Origin: Aquilaria yunnanensis
Lineage: Eukaryota > Streptophyta > Magnoliopsida > Malvales > Thymelaeaceae
Length of the DNA stretch: 64,000 nt
Assembly: GCA_039654915.1 (NCBI GenBank)
Contig: CM077594.1
Coordinates: 73,588,393-73,652,392, forward strand
Reading direction: 5' to 3'
In this document: one piece after another, positions 59,378-64,000 of the stretch
Numbering within the stretch: position 1 is the stretch's first letter
How the letters are laid out: each line of letters starts with the position of its first letter
Position numbers and translations under genes: made by a program
The notes under the pieces: model-generated
Database searches by the model: none
The model's input: only the letters and a program-made list of their open reading frames with translations
What the model was told of the DNA's origin: nothing

Positions 59378-62300
59378 ATATTCCCATTACAAACTAGTTA
59401 TGAATGTTTCCATTTTATTCTAAACAAGTTGTGAATGCTTCCATTCTGAACAAGTTATGAATGTTTCTATTCCAAACAAGCTGTGAATGTTTCTATTCCA
59501 AACAAGTTGTGAATATTTTGATTTCATTCTAAACAAGTTATGAATGTTTTCATTTCATTCTAAAAAAGTTGTGAGTGTTTCCATTCCAAACTAGTTGTGA
59601 ATGTTTCCATGTCGTTATAAACAAGTTGTTAATTTTGTCATTCTAAACTAGTTGTGAATGTTTCTATTCCAAATAAGTTGTGATTCTTTCTATTTCATAC
59701 TAAGCATGTTGAGAAAGCTTCTATTCCAAAAAAGTTGTGAATGTTTCCATTTCATTGAAAACTAGTTGTGAATATTTTTGTTCCAAACAAGTTATGAGTG
59801 TTACTAATTCATTCTTAAAATGTTGTGAATGCTTTCATTCGAAACTCATTGTGAATGTTTCTATTTTCTTCTGAACAAGTTGTGAATGCTTCCTTTTCAT
59901 TCTAAACTAGTTGTGAATGTTTCCATTTTGTTAAAAATAAGTTATGAATTTTTTTATTTCATTTTAAACATGTTGTGAATGTTTGCTTTCCAAACAAGTT
60001 TTGAATGTTTCTATTGTAAACAAGTTGTGAATGTTTCCATCTCATTCTAAAAAGTTGTCAATGTTTCTAGTCCAAACAAGTTGTTAATCTTTCTAATCCA
60101 TTATAAACAATTTTTGAATGTTTTGCTTTCCAAACTAGTTGTCATTGTTTCCATCCCAAACTAGCTGTGAATGTTTCCTTCCCTCCTAAACAAGATGTGA
60201 ATGTTTCCATTCCAAACTAGTTGTGATTAACTTATGTTTCAAACTATTTGTGAATGTTTCTATTTCATTCTAAAGAAGTTGTGAATATTTCCATTCAAAA
60301 CTAGTTGTCAAAGTTTGTTTGGAATGTTTCCAATTAATTCTATACAATTTATGAATGTTTTCAGTCCAAATTTTTTTTGAATGTTTACATTCCAATCAAG
60401 TTGTCAATGTTTCTATTCCAAACAAGATGTGAATGTTTCCTTTTCATTCTAAGCAAGTTGTGAATGTTTCTATTTGAAGCAAGTTGGGAATAATTCCATG
60501 TCATTCTAAACAAGTTTTGAATGTTTTCATTCCAAACTAGTTGTGAATGTTCCTGTTACATTCGAAACAAGTTGTTAAAGTTTTCAATCTAAATGAGTTT
60601 TGAATGTTTCCATTTCACTCCAAAGATGTTGCAAATCTTTGCATTCCAAACTAGTTTTGAATGTTTCCATTCCATTCTAAACAAGTTGTGAGTGTTTCCA
60701 TTGTTAACTAGTTGTGCATGTTTCTATTGCAAACAAATTGTGAATTTTTCCATTTGATATTAAACATTCAAAACTATTCCAAACAAGTTGTGAATGTTTC
60801 CATTTCATTCTTAACAAGTCGTGAATGTTTCAATTCCAAACATGTTGTGAATGTTTCCTTTTCATTATAAACAAGTTGTGAATTTTTCTATTCCCACTAA
60901 GTTGTGAATGTTTCCATTTGAAATAGGTTTTGTTGTTCCATTACAAACAAGTTGTGAATGTTTCCATTTCATTCAAAACAAGTTGGGAATCTTTCCATTC
61001 CAAACAAATTGTGAATGTTTCTATTCCAAATAAGTTGTGAATGTTTCCATTTCATTCTACACAATTTATGAATGTTTCTATTCTCAACAAGTTGTGAAAT
61101 TTTCCATTTCATTCTAAACAGGACGTGAATGTTTCCATTTCAAACTAGTTGTGAATATTTCCATTTCATTATAAACATGTTGTTAATGTTTCCATTCGAA
61201 ACAAGTTGTGAATGTTTCAATTTTATTCTAAACTGGTTCTGAAGGCTTCCATTCCATTCCTAACAAGTTGCTTCCATTCCAAACTACTTATGAATGTTTC
61301 CAATTAATTCTAAATAATTTTTGAATGTTTCCATTCCAAACAGACTGTGAAAGTTCCTATTCCAAACAAGTTGTGAGTATTTCCACTCCATTCTAAACAA
61401 GTTCTAAATGTTTCTATTTGAAGCAAGTTGTGAAAGTTTCCATTTCATTCCAAACATGTTTTGATTATTTCCTTGCCAAAATATTTGTGAATGTTTCCAT
61501 TCCAAAGGAGTGGTGAATGTATCCATTTCATTCTAAACAAGTTGTGAGAGTTTCCACTTTATTCTAAACAAGTTGAATGCTTCCATTCTGAATTAGTTAT
61601 GAAAGTTTCCATTTCACTCTAAAATAAGTTGTGATTGTTTCCATTCCAAACTAATTGTGAATATTTCCATTTCATTCTAAACAAGTTGTGAATGTTTCCA
61701 TTTTGAACCAGTTGTGAATGCTTTTGCTCCAAACTAGTTGTGAATGCTTTCATTTCATTCCATACATTCACAACTATTCCAAAGAAGTTGTGAATGTTTC
61801 CATTTCATTCTAAGCAAGTCATGAATGTTTCCATTACCAACAAGCTATTAATGTTTATATTCCAAACAGGCTGTGTATGTTTCCATTTCATTTTAAACAA
61901 GTTGTGAATGTATCAATTCTAAACAAGTTGTGAATGTTTCCATTCTACACTAGTTGTGAATATTTCCATTCCAAACTAGTTATGAATGTTTCCATTTCAT
62001 TCTAAACAAGTTTTGAATGTTTCCATCTCTTTTTAAATAATTTATGAATGTTTCCATTCTAAACTGGTTGTGAATGTTTCTATTTTAAACAAGTTGTGAA
62101 TGTTTTGTTTTCATTCTAAATAAGTTGTGAATGTTTCCATTCCAAACATGTTGTGAATGTTTCTATTTCATTCTGGACAAGTTGTGACTATTTCCATTTC
62201 AAACTAATTGTGAATGTTTCCATTTCATTCTAAACACGTGATAAATGTTTCCATTCCAAACTATTTGTGAATGTTTCCATTTCGTTCTAAACAAGTTGTG

Positions 62301-64000
62301 AACTTTTTATTCAAAATAAGTTATGAATGATTCTATTTTATTGCAAATAAATTATGAATATTTCTATTCCAAATAAGTTGTGAATGTTTCCATTTTATTC
62401 TAAGTAAGTTGTTAATGTTTCCATTCTAAATAAGTTGTGAATGTTTCCATTTCAATCTAAACAAGTTGTGACTATTTCGCTTCTAAACAAGTTATGAATG
62501 GTTCTATTCCAAACAAGTTGTGGACTTTTTTGTTTCATTCTAAACACGTTGTGAAAGTTTCTAATGCAAATATGTTGTGAATGCTTCCATTTCATTCTAA
62601 ATAAGCTGTGAATGTTTCAATTCATTCCAAATAAGTTATGAATGTTTCCATGTCATTCCAAATAATTTATGAATGTTTCCATTTCATTCTAAATAAGTTG
62701 TGAATGTGTTCATTTCAGTCTAAACAAGTTGTGATTGCTTCCATTCCAAACAAGTTGTAAATGTTTCTATTTCATTTGAAACAGGTTGTGATTGTTTTTA
62801 TTTTTATCTAAAAATGTTGTGACTATTTCCATCCCAAACCTGTTGTGAATGTTTTCATTTCATTCTAAACATGTTGTGAATGTTTCCATTCCAAACAAGT
62901 TGTGAATGTTTCTCTTCCAAATAATTGGTGAATGTTACAATTTCATTCTACATAAGTTATGAATCTTGACATTTCATTCCAAACAAGTTGTGAATGTCTC
63001 CATTCCAAAAAAGTTTTGAGTGTTTCTATTCCAAACAAGTTGTGAATATTTCAATTTCATTCTAAATATGTTGTGAATGTTTATATTCCAAAACAAGTTG
63101 TGAATGTTTCTATTTCAAGCAAGTTATGAATGCTTCCATTTCATTCTAAAGAAGTTATGATTGTTTCTATTCCAAATTAGTTGTGAATGTTTCCATTTCA
63201 TTCTAAACAAGTTGTGATTGTTTCTATTGTAAATAAGTTGTGAATGTTTCCATTTAATTGTAAAGAAGTTGTGAATGTTTCCATTCCAAACTAGTTGTTA
63301 ATTTTTCTATTCCAAACAAAGTTTTAATTTTTCCATTTCATTTTATGCATGTTGTGAATATTTCAATTGCAAATAAGTTAAGGATGTTCCCATTTGAGGC
63401 TAAGCAAGTTGTGAATGTTTTCATTCTAAACAAGTTGTGAATGTTTCCATTCTAAAAAGGTTGTGATATTTCCATTCCAAACATGTTGTGAACGTTTCCA
63501 TTTCACTATAAACAAGGTGTGAAAGTTTGCATTTCCAACAAGTTGTGAATGTTTCTATTCAAAACAAGTTGTGAATGTTTCAATTTCATTTGAAACAACT
63601 TGTTATTGTTTTCATTTCATTTTAAACAAGTTGTTATTGTTTCCATTCAAAATTTTTTTTTAATATTTCTATTCAAAACTAGTTGTGAAAGTTTCCATTT
63701 CATTCTAAAAAAATTTTGAACGTTTCTATTCAAAACAAGTTGTGAGTGTTTCCATTCGAAAGTAGTTGTGAATGTATCCATTTAATTCTAAATAGGTTGT
63801 GAATGTTTCCATTCTAAGCAAGTTGTGAACGCTTCTATTCCAAGCAAGTTTTGAATGTTTCCATTTCATTCTAAACAAGCTGTGAATGTTTCGATGACAA
63901 ATTACATTCCAAACTAGTTGTGAATGTTTCCATTTTGGACATTTTGGGAATGTTTCCATTTAATTCTAAACAAGCTGTGAATGTTTCTTTTCCAAACAAG
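59378..64000 (+). repeat. Satellite block 7
   Basis: 4.6 kb of the same satellite, same orientation, running off the window. It starts with the right ATATT target-site copy of B5. Monomers are on average closer to the core consensus than at the left edge of the window. The minus-strand open frame at 63726-63959 is a repeat translation, not a gene. Confidence 0.94.

Noticed and set aside
128..64000. Homology to the GGAAT-type human satellites II/III
   Set aside because: The CATTC and CCATT words are similar but short, and the full monomer with its GTTGTGAATG core is different; chance similarity of simple sequence.
1..64000. tRNA, rRNA, telomeric repeat or ordinary host gene
   Set aside because: No tRNA-like cloverleaf, rRNA block, telomere repeat or non-transposon protein was recognised in either strand.

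Overview
This window looks like plant nuclear heterochromatin, probably from an angiosperm; I cannot name the species. It contains no ordinary host gene that I can support. About 54% of it (roughly 34.6 kb) is one AT-rich tandem satellite in a single orientation. Insertions split the satellite into seven blocks, and at the cleanest sites removing the insertion restores a continuous satellite sequence. The monomer has a core CAAGTTGTGAATGTTTCC and comes in two lengths, about 26 bp and about 31 bp, which differ by one CATTY-type pentamer. On top of this lie several higher-order repeat domains with periods of about 0.8, 1.03-1.08, 1.15 and 1.6 kb.

Layout from left to right: a broken fragment of LTR family B (1-127); satellite block 1 (128-16731); solo LTR A1 (16732-19568); satellite block 2 (19569-20505); a solo LTR B with another solo LTR B nested inside it (20506-23329); satellite block 3 (23330-28492); solo LTR B3 (28493-29905); satellite block 4 (29906-33745); a degenerate Ty3/gypsy element with very long LTRs, coding on the minus strand (33746-51848); satellite block 5 (51849-52525); a probable solo LTR of a third family, C (52526-55140); satellite block 6 (55141-57952); solo LTR B5, minus strand (57953-59377); satellite block 7 (59378-64000). 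The families A, B and C are named only for this report. Six solo LTRs of families A and B carry perfect 5-bp target-site duplications (TSDs): GAACA, ATGTT, ATGGT, TTCTA, CCTTC and GTTAT. A seventh, B5, has ATATT.

The gypsy element has about 4.2-4.3 kb LTRs around an internal region that would be only about 5.6 kb without its two nested solo LTRs (B4 at 40174-41608 and A2 at 43116-45603). Gag, protease, reverse transcriptase, RNase H and integrase are all recognisable in the usual gypsy order. All are broken by stops and frameshifts, and one integrase catalytic Asp is replaced by Asn. No chromodomain is visible. The Gag sequence, long LTRs and antisense reading frame suggest the Tat (Ogre/Retand-like) group.

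The most unusual structure is inside the gypsy LTRs. Each LTR carries a 70-bp minisatellite (11 or 12 units). Downstream of it, on the strand opposite to gag-pol, is a TATA box followed by a multi-exon-like reading frame. That frame has a GWKGRFF motif, a coiled coil and a basic tail. Several stop codons in one LTR copy are sense codons in the other, so the frame was probably intact when the element inserted. The element thus appears to have had a sense promoter and a convergent antisense gene within its LTR. Assignments to protein families rest on motif recognition by eye and no database search was run.
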